From Caldicoprobacter guelmensis (lineage in GTDB: Bacteria > Bacillota > Clostridia > Caldicoprobacterales > Caldicoprobacteraceae), in assembly GCF_016908415.1 (NCBI RefSeq), contig NZ_JAFBDW010000007.1, positions 1-64,000 on the forward strand: DNA of 64,000 bases, read 5' to 3'. Of this stretch, positions 35,736-43,739 are shown one piece after another; positions within the stretch are counted from its first letter, which is position 1; each line of letters opens with the position of its first letter. Both the position numbers and the translations under genes were made by a program. The notes beneath the pieces are model-generated. The model was given only the letters and a program-made list of their open reading frames with translations, made no database searches and was not told where the DNA came from.

Positions 35736-36671
35736 ATGATCTTGAGTGTGAGTCGCAGGACAGACATCGTTGCTTTCTATCTGGATTGGTTTTTTAATAG
35801 GTTAAAAGAGGGGTACGTTCTTGTGCGCAATCCCATGAACTATCATCAGGTAAGCAAAATATATTTGAATCCTTCAGATATAGACTGTATAGTGTTTTGG
35901 ACAAAGGATCCAACAAATATACTGGATCGACTCGATATGCTGGATGATTATTTTTATTATTTTCATGTCACCATAACAGGATATAATAGGAGATTGGAGC
36001 CTAACGTGCCGTCTAAAGAGAAAATTATACAATCCTTTCAGAAGCTTTCTCAAAAAGTAGGCAATGAAAGGGTAATATGGAGGTATGACCCGATAATACT
36101 GTCGAGTGATATAGATTTGGAATTTCACTGCAAAAGGTTTAGGGATATTGTCTCTTGCTTGAGCGGTTATACCAGACGCTGTACCATAAGTTTTGTGGAT
36201 ATGTACAAGAAAACCGAGCGCAACACCAGGGGTTTGAACATGCGCGACGTAAGCCATGCTCAAATGGTGGATATAGCCGGTGCTATCGTTGAGATTGCTA
36301 ATAAGTACGGGATAGAGGTTCAGACTTGCTGTGAAGAAATCGAGCTCTCTCATTTGAGCATTCACCATGGCAAATGCATCGACGATGACCTCATAAGCCG
36401 AATAAGTGGCCGCAGGATAAACGCTAAGAAGGATAAAAATCAAAGGGCAGCATGTGGCTGTGTGGAAAGCGTGGACATAGGTGTTTACAACACCTGTAGG
36501 CATGGATGTTTATATTGCTATGCCAATTACAGCAGCAAAGCGGTCAGTAGCAATGTTAAGATGCATGACCCTGCTTCACCCATGCTTGTGGGGAATTTAG
36601 AACCCGAAGATGTTGTTATCGAGAGAAAGGTGAAGAGCTTTACTGATGGACAGATAAGCTTTTTTGATTGA
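35736..36671 (+). CDS. DUF1848 family protein
   Basis: A 311-residue DUF1848 protein. It begins LSVSRRTDIVAFYLDWF, with VLVRNPMNYHQVSKIYL, IDCIVFWTKDPTN, YYFHVTITGY and VIWRYDPI. A C-terminal TCRHGCLYCYANY (Cys-x3-Cys-x2-Cys) could hold an Fe-S cluster, reminiscent of radical SAM chemistry. Function unknown; the family has been linked to spore-photoproduct-lyase-like and DNA-related contexts only loosely. It is part of the candidate island after tRNA-Ala. Confidence 0.88.
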   Translation: MILSVSRRTDIVAFYLDWFFNRLKEGYVLVRNPMNYHQVSKIYLNPSDIDCIVFWTKDPTNILDRLDMLDDYFYYFHVTITGYNRRLEPNVPSKEKIIQSFQKLSQKVGNERVIWRYDPIILSSDIDLEFHCKRFRDIVSCLSGYTRRCTISFVDMYKKTERNTRGLNMRDVSHAQMVDIAGAIVEIANKYGIEVQTCCEEIELSHLSIHHGKCIDDDLISRISGRRINAKKDKNQRAACGCVESVDIGVYNTCRHGCLYCYANYSSKAVSSNVKMHDPASPMLVGNLEPEDVVIERKVKSFTDGQISFFD

Positions 36672-36883
36672 GATTTTGGACGTGTAGGAATAAAACATTG
36701 ATTAACAATAGGTTGGATAAAAATTTTAATTTTGTTATGTAGGAGTTTTTGAAATAATGTAGAAAGAAAGGTATAAGGGAAAATTGTCGTCTATCTCAAA
36801 AGGTTTTTGCATTATTGGAAGTCGACGACAAAAGAGAGTGATATTATACTTCGAAGACCGCACTGTGTTTGTATTTTTTAACG

Positions 36884-36977
36884 GTTTTTGACCCACGTAT
36901 AGGGGACGGAAACGTCTTTACTCCAAATATGCCTACGGCGCCGCAGTGTTTTTGACCCACGTATAAGGAGTAAAAAG
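36884..36977 (+). CRISPR. vestigial one-spacer CRISPR-like array
   Basis: A 30-base unit at 36884-36913 (starts GTTTTTGACCCACGTATA, ends GACGGAAAC) is followed by a 34-base spacer (36914-36947) and a second copy at 36948-36977. The second copy is identical over its first 18 bases and decayed at its 3' end, as terminal repeats often are. Length, GTTTTT...GAAAC ends and spacer size match clostridial type I-B style repeats. No cas genes are in the window. Region 36672-36883 holds no gene. Confidence 0.5.
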
Positions 36978-36980
36978 AGA

Positions 36981-37009
36981 AAAGTGGCCTAAATTTTAGG
37001 CCGCTTTTT
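36981..37009 (+). terminator. hairpin terminator downstream of the CRISPR-like repeats
   Basis: AAAGTGGCCTAAA (36981-36993) pairs with TTTAGGCCGCTTT (36995-37007), one G-T pair, followed by TTG. The T-run is within the stem end. Confidence 0.55.
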
Positions 37010-37271
37010 GCGTGTGCCCGACATAGGCGATAATTGGGCAGTGGAAGTCTCCTATGTGTTCGGCAGCGGGAAATACCGGCTGAACTACAAGTGCATGCAT
37101 TGTGAGGTGGAATCTAAAGAAGGTGGAAGACAAGATTTTGTGCTGAGGGAGGCGATGAAAGTTAAAAAGTTAAATTGTATTGGAAGATGTGCAAAGGTTG
37201 CAGACAACCTCGGAAGCAGGTTATCCCACGGGAAAAGAAATGGAGTCTCGGAAGACGAAGAAAGCGCATAG
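37008..37271 (+). CDS. doubtful small ORF, possible gene remnant
   Basis: An 87-codon frame with VEVSYVFGSGKYRLNYKCMHCEV and a second cysteine pair further on. It begins inside the terminator with no ribosome site, and I cannot match it to a family. A second frame continues to 37428 (MWNLNEPVDTVVYVLECEGS). The stretch 37010-37528 may be a decayed gene; it contains nothing else I can support. Confidence 0.2.
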   Translation: MRVPDIGDNWAVEVSYVFGSGKYRLNYKCMHCEVESKEGGRQDFVLREAMKVKKLNCIGRCAKVADNLGSRLSHGKRNGVSEDEESA

Positions 37272-37528
37272 TGGGTTGACGGTCTCAGAAGAGGAGGCGA
37301 TGTGGAATCTTAACGAACCAGTGGATACTGTAGTGTATGTGTTGGAATGTGAAGGGTCTGTAGGTGAAATAAATTATCTGCTTATCATTCGATTGTTGAG
37401 CAGGGGACATCACGGTAACCTGCTGTAATAATTAAGGGATAAAATTTCAAGAGAAAATTTGCAAACATTTTAAAATGAAGTTTTCGAACTTTTCGAAGGT
37501 TTCTACAAAACGAGGAGGTTAATTTAAT

Positions 37529-38236
37529 ATGCCTTATAAATTTGAAATAAGAAGAAATGATTATCTAAAAAGAGACACCTTTGGATTTTGTCATCAGTTT
37601 TATTTTGGGTATAAGGTGCCGGGGAATCCGGACTTTTTAAACACGCTAAAAAATACTTTTAATGAAGAGCTTTATAACAATTTACTCATTGCCAGGGATG
37701 AAGTCGTAAAAATATTGATGAAGGATATTCCGATCATTCTGGAGAAGACCGGTTTTTTAGAAAGCCTGATCGTTTGTGTTCCAAGGGCGAAGGCTTTGAG
37801 CTATTATAGTCCGACGCAGTTGATGTTTTTGGAAGCAGTTAAAATCGCTGCTAATTGTATTCCAGGGGTTGCTGACGGAACTGATTATATTAAGAGGATG
37901 GTGAATACCAAAACGACTCACATTAAAAGGCAAATGAGCATTCCAAATGATGGGCCTGAGCCGTATCCGGGGATAACAAAGGATACGTGCAAAATATATA
38001 GAGACAAGATAAAAGGCAAAAACATTATACTTATCGATGATATATATACAAAAGATGTCAACGTAGACGAAGATTGTATTCAAGCATTGTTTGACAGTGG
38101 TGCCCAAGAAGTGGTATTTTATGCAGTGGGTCACACAATAAAGAATATATTAAGTATAAATAATGACTTTATTAAAGCAAGGTTAAGAACTGGAGAAGAA
38201 GTGATATTTTATCCAGTTTGTAGCAAAAACACTTAG
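37529..38236 (+). CDS. phosphoribosyltransferase-like protein paired with DprA-like gene
   Basis: A 235-residue protein with a type I phosphoribosyltransferase PRPP loop (KNIILIDDIYTKDVNVDEDC, around residues 170-190) and an upstream VCVPRAK strand. It lacks domains of known purine or pyrimidine salvage enzymes. The start follows ACGAGGAGGTTAA. The DprA-like gene begins 12 bases downstream, so they form a two-gene operon. PRTase plus SMF/DprA pairs occur in accessory regions and have been proposed as conflict or defence modules; that role is inference here. Confidence 0.7.
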   Translation: MPYKFEIRRNDYLKRDTFGFCHQFYFGYKVPGNPDFLNTLKNTFNEELYNNLLIARDEVVKILMKDIPIILEKTGFLESLIVCVPRAKALSYYSPTQLMFLEAVKIAANCIPGVADGTDYIKRMVNTKTTHIKRQMSIPNDGPEPYPGITKDTCKIYRDKIKGKNIILIDDIYTKDVNVDEDCIQALFDSGAQEVVFYAVGHTIKNILSINNDFIKARLRTGEEVIFYPVCSKNT

Positions 38237-38247
38237 GGGAGGGAAGT

Positions 38248-39177
38248 ATGAGGTACTCAGAGGTTGCATTAAAAGTGCTGGCGGCAAAGGAATGCGGTAT
38301 TATAAAGACAAATGCACAGTTCTGGAAACAATATGCTGATAGGGAGAAGTTTGAGAACGAAGTCGCAAATGACGAGAGAGTTATTGAGATGGCGGAGAGG
38401 ATTAGATTTGATTTGGAATTGGCAGACGAGGGAGGAATTGTTTGCTCGTTTGACAAGGATTTTCCATATATTTGCTCAACGGTTAAAAATAAGGGGGAGA
38501 AGCCTTTTTTGTTGTTTTACAAAGGTGATTTATCGCTGCTGCAGAATTTAAACAGTAATGTAGCAGTAATAGGTCTTGTGGATCCGGATGAGGAGATAAT
38601 AAGGCGGGAAAAGATGATAGTTGAAAAACTTGTTGAAAATGGTCTTGTAGTAGTGAGTGGTCTAGCTAAGGGATGCGATACGGTTGCACATAAGATCTGT
38701 TTGGAAAAAGGGGGAAAGACGATAGCGGTTCTGCCTTCTCAGGTAAACAAGGTGTTTCCGGCGGAGAATAGAGGGTTGGCGGATGAAATAGTAAAGAAAG
38801 GGGGATTGTTGATTTCGGAGTACTACAAAGATGCTTCATCTAAGTATGAAATGACTAATCGACTGGTTTCACGGGATAGGTTACAGGCCATGTTTTCAAA
38901 GGCTGTTATTTTAATTGCTAGCTATAGAAAAGGGGAAGGGGATAGCGGTTCACGTCATGCGATGGAAGCCGCAGAGAAATACGGAGTAGAGCGCTATGTA
39001 ATGTTTAATAAGGATAGGGATGAAGATAATAAAAAATTTGGCTTAAATAAAGATTTACTTTGCGAAAATAAAGCCAAAATTTTAACGCACGGTTCGATTA
39101 ATGAAATCAAAATGATAAAGAATTCATCTTGCGGGACCACATCGGCTAGTGGTGAACAACTAAAATTTTTCTCATAA
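38248..39177 (+). CDS. DprA/SMF-like Rossmann protein (accessory)
   Basis: A 309-residue protein with a DprA-like SMF core from about residue 95: VAVIGLVDPDEE, VVVSGLAKGCDTVAHKICL, TIAVLPSQVNKVFPAENRGLADEI, GGLLISEYY and SRDRLQAMFSKAVILI. The core matches DNA-processing protein A. However, the usual xRGS-type sequence around residue 105 is altered and the winged-helix tail is missing. An N-terminal helical extension is present. It follows the PRTase gene closely, at the distal end of the candidate island, so it is probably not the housekeeping dprA. Confidence 0.78.
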   Translation: MRYSEVALKVLAAKECGIIKTNAQFWKQYADREKFENEVANDERVIEMAERIRFDLELADEGGIVCSFDKDFPYICSTVKNKGEKPFLLFYKGDLSLLQNLNSNVAVIGLVDPDEEIIRREKMIVEKLVENGLVVVSGLAKGCDTVAHKICLEKGGKTIAVLPSQVNKVFPAENRGLADEIVKKGGLLISEYYKDASSKYEMTNRLVSRDRLQAMFSKAVILIASYRKGEGDSGSRHAMEAAEKYGVERYVMFNKDRDEDNKKFGLNKDLLCENKAKILTHGSINEIKMIKNSSCGTTSASGEQLKFFS

Positions 39178-39298
39178 ACTTTTTAAATGGCATTTTCACA
39201 TATTTTGGTGCCGTAATGGCTTGCACCAGACTTGTGAGATGAGCCATCGAAGGCAACAGATAGTTTGGTTTGCATTTTAATATTGCGATCTACATCGG

Positions 39299-39312
39299 TT
39301 CAGCTCTACCAT
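39299..39312 (+). repeat. candidate attachment site, right copy
   Basis: TTCAGCTCTACCAT, 13/14 identical to the tRNA-Ala 3' end at 34980-34993. It marks a possible right end of a 4.3-kb insertion. Nothing gene-like is seen between 39178 and 39298. Confidence 0.45.
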
Positions 39313-39316
39313 AAAT

Positions 39317-39352
39317 AAAACCACCTGAGAGTGGCAAGTGGTTTTTATTTTT
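39317..39352 (+). terminator. hairpin terminator at the island edge
   Basis: AAAACCAC (39317-39324) pairs with GTGGTTTT (39338-39345), followed by a T-rich run. Confidence 0.55.
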
Positions 39353-39419
39353 TTGTGTCGTGTTGCAGCCGACAGGATTGCATATTTTTGGATTTTTTCT
39401 TCTGTTTCGAGGGAAATTA

Positions 39420-39448
39420 TTGACTCAATTATTTAAGTGCTATATAAT
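39420..39448 (+). promoter_or_regulatory. promoter of the marR-ABC transcript
   Basis: TTGACT (39420-39425) and TATAAT (39443-39448), spacing exactly 17. A 49-codon open frame (39455-39604) begins right at the expected transcript start and overlaps the marR start; it may be a leader. Confidence 0.75.
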
Positions 39449-39587
39449 TTAGATATGAAATATTTGGGAAATTTAATGATAACTCTGCTTATTTGCCATG
39501 TGACCAAAGATGGCCATGATGTTCACTTTGTAGGATATACTCAAGCGTTGAGACAGATGACAATTAAATCTAACGGAGGTGATTTAG

Positions 39588-40004
39588 GTGAACGGTTCTC
39601 TTGAGCTGGAAGTTTATAAGGCTTTGAGGGATGCTCACAATACCATTAAAAGGGAACTGCACAACAAGCTGGCGGATAACGGCATTACTTGGCCCCAGTT
39701 TCATGCGCTGTACCACATTGGCGACGAAGGTATTCCCAGCCATGAGCTGGCAAAGGAGCTCAACTGTAACGCCAGCAACATGACGGGATTAATTGACCGC
39801 ATGGAGCAAAACAACTGGGTTTACCGCGTACACTGCAAGGACGACAGGCGCGTGTGGTTGATTAAGCTTACTGAAGAAGGCAAAAAGCTGAAGGAGGAGC
39901 TAATTCCCAAGCATCAGAAGAATATAGAAGAGAGGATGAAGGTGTTGAGCGAAGAAGAGCTAAAGACGCTCAAGAGTTTGCTGAATAAGCTTATGAAAGG
40001 ATAG
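39588..40004 (+). CDS. MarR-family transcriptional regulator
   Basis: A 138-residue winged-helix regulator with the MarR pattern: GITWPQFHALYHIGDEGIPSHELAKELNCNASNMTGLIDRME, then the wing with KDDRRVWLIKLTEEGK. GTG 39588 follows GGAGGTGAT at seven bases. The ABC exporter gene begins 40 bases downstream, so this protein probably controls its own export operon in response to a small ligand. Confidence 0.92.
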   Translation: MNGSLELEVYKALRDAHNTIKRELHNKLADNGITWPQFHALYHIGDEGIPSHELAKELNCNASNMTGLIDRMEQNNWVYRVHCKDDRRVWLIKLTEEGKKLKEELIPKHQKNIEERMKVLSEEELKTLKSLLNKLMKG

Positions 40005-40044
40005 GAGTTAGTAGTTATTAAAAAGGGAGTCGAGGGGGATTTTT

Positions 40045-41796
40045 ATGAAGGAGCTTAAAGCGCTTATGCGATATATGAAGCCTTACAGGCTTCATATATT
40101 TGTTGCCACCGTTTGTATGATAATGGTTACGGCTATGAATATGATCGGCCCCTGGATGATCCGCAACCTTATAAGCACGGTAACCCAGAGCGTAGAGGGT
40201 AAGGCAAGCCTAGCCCAGGTCAATTTCCTTGCTCTGGCTGTAATTGCAATATATCTGCTGAGGGCGATATCGCAGTTTGGTACCAACTACATATCTCACT
40301 ATGCAGCGTGGAAGATGCTGGAGGACATAAGGAGCCATTTATATAATCATTTACAGACTCTCTCCTTGAGGTTTTTCCACGACAAACAAACGGGAGAACT
40401 CATGTCCAGGGTACTCGATGATACTCGAAACTTTGAACAGCTGCTGGCTCATGCCATTCCAACCTTGGTGGTCAATGGCTTGATGCTCATTGGGGTGTCT
40501 GTTATCCTGTTTTCCATGCATTTGAAGCTGGCGCTTTACACCCTTATACCGATCCCCTTGCTTTTCTGGATGGTTGTCAAGTTCAGCAAGATATCCCGTC
40601 CGATGTTTAAGGAAGCGCAGAAGGAGATTGCAGAGGTTAGCGCCATCCTTCAGGATAACTTTTCGGGGATTAAGGAGATCAAGGCTTTTACTCAGGAAGA
40701 ATACGAAAGCGAGCGCACCTTAAGCCGCATAGCTGCTTACACCAGGGCCATATTGCGTGCGCTTAAGCTGAGCAATGCTTTTCATCCCAGCATAGAGTTT
40801 GTATCCGGACTGGGAACGGTGATAGTCATATTTTTCGGGGGAAGGTTGGCCCTGACAAAACAATTGGCGCTGGAAGACCTAGTGGCTTTTCTGTTGTACC
40901 TTAATACCTTTTATCAGCCCATAACCTCATTTGGGATGATCAACGAAGGGATACAGCATGCCCTGGCCAGTGCCGAGCGGGTATTTGAGATATTGAATGA
41001 GAAACCAGAGATAAAGGATGACCCCGATGCAATAGAGATAGACAGGGTAAAAGGTAAGATAGAGTTTAGAAATGTAAGCTTTCGTTATGTGGATGAGGTT
41101 CCGGTATTGAAGAACGTATCCTTTAAGGTAAATCCCGGCGAGATGATAGCGCTGGTAGGTCCTACGGGGGTGGGTAAGACCACCATTGCCAACCTAATAC
41201 CCAGGTTTTATGACCCTGATGAAGGTCAGATCTTGATAGATGATATAGACATAAGAAAGATTAAGCTGAGCAGTTTGAGAAAGCAGATAAGTATGGTTTC
41301 CCAGGACGTCTTCCTGTTCAACGGTACCGTGAAGGAGAATATTCTGTACGGGCGGCCTGATGCCACCGATGAAGAGGTAATTGCAGCTGCAAAGGCTGCC
41401 AATGCCCACGAGTTTATAATGGAACTGCCTGAGGGGTACAACACTCGAGTGGGTGAAAGGGGAGTGAAGTTATCAGGAGGGCAGAAGCAGAGGATCTCCA
41501 TAGCCCGTGCCCTTCTTAAGGATGCACCAATATTAATTTTGGATGAGGCCACTTCATCGGTAGATACCCAAACTGAGAAGCAGATTCAGGAGGCGCTGGA
41601 AAACCTTATGAAAAACAGGACCACCATCGTGATTGCCCATCGCCTATCTACCATACGTGATGCTGACCAGATTATAGTGCTCAAGGACGGAGAAATAGTG
41701 GAAGCCGGCAAGCATAACGAGCTTCTCAAGAAAGGGGGCCTGTACAGCCAGCTGTGTAAAGCCCAGAGCACAAGTGAGGAGTTGATGGCCGTTTAG
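40045..41796 (+). CDS. ABC exporter, fused permease-ATPase
   Basis: A 583-residue half transporter. It has six transmembrane helices (about 15-310) and an ATPase domain with Walker A GPTGVGKTT, signature LSGGQKQR, Walker B ILILDEATS and the H-loop IAHRLS. Single half transporters of this class form homodimers or pair with another; no partner is adjacent. It is co-transcribed with marR, which suggests drug or metabolite export. Confidence 0.92.
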   Translation: MKELKALMRYMKPYRLHIFVATVCMIMVTAMNMIGPWMIRNLISTVTQSVEGKASLAQVNFLALAVIAIYLLRAISQFGTNYISHYAAWKMLEDIRSHLYNHLQTLSLRFFHDKQTGELMSRVLDDTRNFEQLLAHAIPTLVVNGLMLIGVSVILFSMHLKLALYTLIPIPLLFWMVVKFSKISRPMFKEAQKEIAEVSAILQDNFSGIKEIKAFTQEEYESERTLSRIAAYTRAILRALKLSNAFHPSIEFVSGLGTVIVIFFGGRLALTKQLALEDLVAFLLYLNTFYQPITSFGMINEGIQHALASAERVFEILNEKPEIKDDPDAIEIDRVKGKIEFRNVSFRYVDEVPVLKNVSFKVNPGEMIALVGPTGVGKTTIANLIPRFYDPDEGQILIDDIDIRKIKLSSLRKQISMVSQDVFLFNGTVKENILYGRPDATDEEVIAAAKAANAHEFIMELPEGYNTRVGERGVKLSGGQKQRISIARALLKDAPILILDEATSSVDTQTEKQIQEALENLMKNRTTIVIAHRLSTIRDADQIIVLKDGEIVEAGKHNELLKKGGLYSQLCKAQSTSEELMAV

Positions 41797-41978
41797 TGAA
41801 CCTAAACGCAGGGATAAACTCCTGTGTGCATCTGCTTAGGGAGGGCCATAAATTTATTAAAAGAGAGGCTGTTATTGAATATTGGAAATAACGGAGAATT
41901 TTTAGCTTTATGTCCGTTTTATATTGATGAAGGGTGTTTAAAAAATATATAAAACTATACAGAAAGGAGCTTTAAAAG

Positions 41979-42395
41979 ATGGCCATAAAGTGGAGGAAGG
42001 ATCTGGAGGTCGGAATTGATGAAATTGACAATCAACACAAGTCACTGGTGGAGGCCATAAATAAGTTGCTGGAGGCCAGCGCTGCCGGTAGGGCTAAACA
42101 GGAAATCGGCAACACCCTTGACTTTCTGTCAGATTACGTTATAACGCATTTTAACTATGAGCTGGAATATCAGAAAAAGCATAATTACCCAAAATATGAA
42201 GAACATCAGAAATTGCACCAGTTTTTTTTGCAAGAAGTTGAGGGGTTGAAAAGGAAGTTTGATCAGGAGGGGGCGACTCTTTCTTTCATTGTTCAGTTCA
42301 ACAAAAAAATTGTCGATTGGTTTGTGAACCATATTAGCAAGGCTGATAAGGATTACGCCGAGTATATACAATCCATAAAGGATTCAATAAAATAG
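41979..42395 (+). CDS. bacteriohemerythrin
   Basis: A 138-residue four-helix protein with the diiron ligand set of hemerythrins: DNQH near residue 22, THFNYELEYQ, YEEHQKLHQFF and WFVNHISKADKDY. It binds O2 reversibly, and in anaerobes probably supplies oxygen sensing or protection. The start follows AGAAAGGAGCTTT. It is a single gene ending before the convergent Wadjet operon. Confidence 0.93.
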   Translation: MAIKWRKDLEVGIDEIDNQHKSLVEAINKLLEASAAGRAKQEIGNTLDFLSDYVITHFNYELEYQKKHNYPKYEEHQKLHQFFLQEVEGLKRKFDQEGATLSFIVQFNKKIVDWFVNHISKADKDYAEYIQSIKDSIK

Positions 42396-42488
42396 CTTTT
42401 TATGTTTTAGTATTAGAGAAAGTTTTGTTGTGAGTAGATTGTTGTGAATAAGGTTGTGCAGTGAGAAATTTTATTTATTGGGCTGCCG

Positions 42489-43739
42489 TCATTCATAGCT
42501 TAAGAAAGCCTCTTGTTCTACTCTGGCCTTTTCCTTAAGCATGACCTTTATGAGCGGATGAAACTCGCTATAATCCGGATCGTAAAGCAATTTTTGTAAA
42601 GCTTGAGCGTACTTTTCATCAAAGGACTGCCAAAATCGCTTTACTGACGTAAAAGCATCAACGTCCATAAGATAGGGCTGAAGGGTGGGAATGATTCGCG
42701 TTTTAAGGCGTTTAAATATCTGAAACCCTCCCAGGTCCATGTCGCCCCAGTGGTAAAATGTGATGCCGCACCTGCAGGCGACCTCATATATTTTTTTGAA
42801 AAACAGCCCTTTTACCGGACTGTAAAATCCGCCATGGTATATCACTAATTCATCAGGGTTCCTCTTTTTGAATACGTAATCTACATAGTTGGCTTTGTTT
42901 TCTATAAAGAGGATGCGCTTCACGGTCGGTAACTCTAAAATCGCCATATCGCGTATGGTTGGGGTGTTTATAGCTACACCATGTATAAGGGGCGTGAAAT
43001 CCGCAACCCGCCCCTGTATGGAGGCCAGCATGTTGCCGCAAAACTCTACCTGCTCAGGAGCCTTGACAATGCCTATGAGAGATAAGATCTCGTCATCGGT
43101 CCATTCTCCAGCCTGTAGGTCCTCCTCCTGCCAGTATTTTTTGATAATGCTCAGCAGCCTTCGGCGTAAGTTTTTTTCGAAGTATTTTGAGTCGCCGAAG
43201 CACCTTAGGCTAAACACTCGCTCCAGCAGCTCATCTTCACCTTTGACGTCAATAAAGAGCAGTACTTTCAAGAGATTTTGTAAAAGTTCGCTGTCCTCGG
43301 GGAGAAAGGGGGGGATGGACAGCTTTTGTTCCAGCCATGCTTGGGCATCTTCTAAGAAGCTGCGGATCCACGAGGAGGCGATGCGGCTTTTCGCCTCTTG
43401 CACCAGGACAAGGGCATTTTCCACATGTTTTCGTTTGGGCACTCTTTCGGCCTGCCGGTATGCTTCTTGCAGGGCATCCAGATTCAGCCATACACGGCTG
43501 ATAATGTTGCCTTTTTCAAAGCGCATCCATTCAAAGCCGATTAAGCCTTCTCTTTCAAGGTCCATCACCACCGAATTGATGAGGTCCTTGGTTGGGGTAT
43601 CTTCTATGTTGTATTCGGGGAATTCGTCAGAGCACAAATTTATGAGAATCCTTCGGTTTGTGGAAGCAGCACCTTTATAGGCGCTGCTTCTTTCGTATTT
43701 ATCCAGCAGCCGGTTGAGTATCAGCTTCCTGTAGTTCAT
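42489..43739 (-). CDS. jetD: Wadjet system nuclease subunit JetD
   Basis: A 416-residue DUF2220-type protein with a C-terminal Toprim fold. The catalytic Glu is E280 in ILFIENKANYV, and the DxD is in HWGDMDLGGFQ (D333, D335). In Wadjet systems JetD is the topoisomerase-VI-like nuclease that cuts DNA after the JetABC SMC complex has extruded a plasmid loop. The start ATG 43739 follows AGGAGG and lies 41 bases inside the end of jetC, showing coupling. It is the last gene of the operon. Confidence 0.88.
   Translation of the reverse strand: MNYRKLILNRLLDKYERSSAYKGAASTNRRILINLCSDEFPEYNIEDTPTKDLINSVVMDLEREGLIGFEWMRFEKGNIISRVWLNLDALQEAYRQAERVPKRKHVENALVLVQEAKSRIASSWIRSFLEDAQAWLEQKLSIPPFLPEDSELLQNLLKVLLFIDVKGEDELLERVFSLRCFGDSKYFEKNLRRRLLSIIKKYWQEEDLQAGEWTDDEILSLIGIVKAPEQVEFCGNMLASIQGRVADFTPLIHGVAINTPTIRDMAILELPTVKRILFIENKANYVDYVFKKRNPDELVIYHGGFYSPVKGLFFKKIYEVACRCGITFYHWGDMDLGGFQIFKRLKTRIIPTLQPYLMDVDAFTSVKRFWQSFDEKYAQALQKLLYDPDYSEFHPLIKVMLKEKARVEQEAFLSYE

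Noticed and set aside
35874..36503. 209-codon minus-strand open frame
   Set aside because: Antisense to the DUF1848 gene, which has clear family motifs; no ribosome site.
38248..39177. Housekeeping dprA
   Set aside because: The SMF core is there, but the C-terminal winged-helix domain is missing, the N-terminus differs and the gene is paired with a PRTase in an accessory region, so the gene symbol was withheld.
42889..43680. 263-codon plus-strand open frame
   Set aside because: Antisense to jetD, Ser/Arg-rich and without family features; the Toprim motifs are on the other strand.
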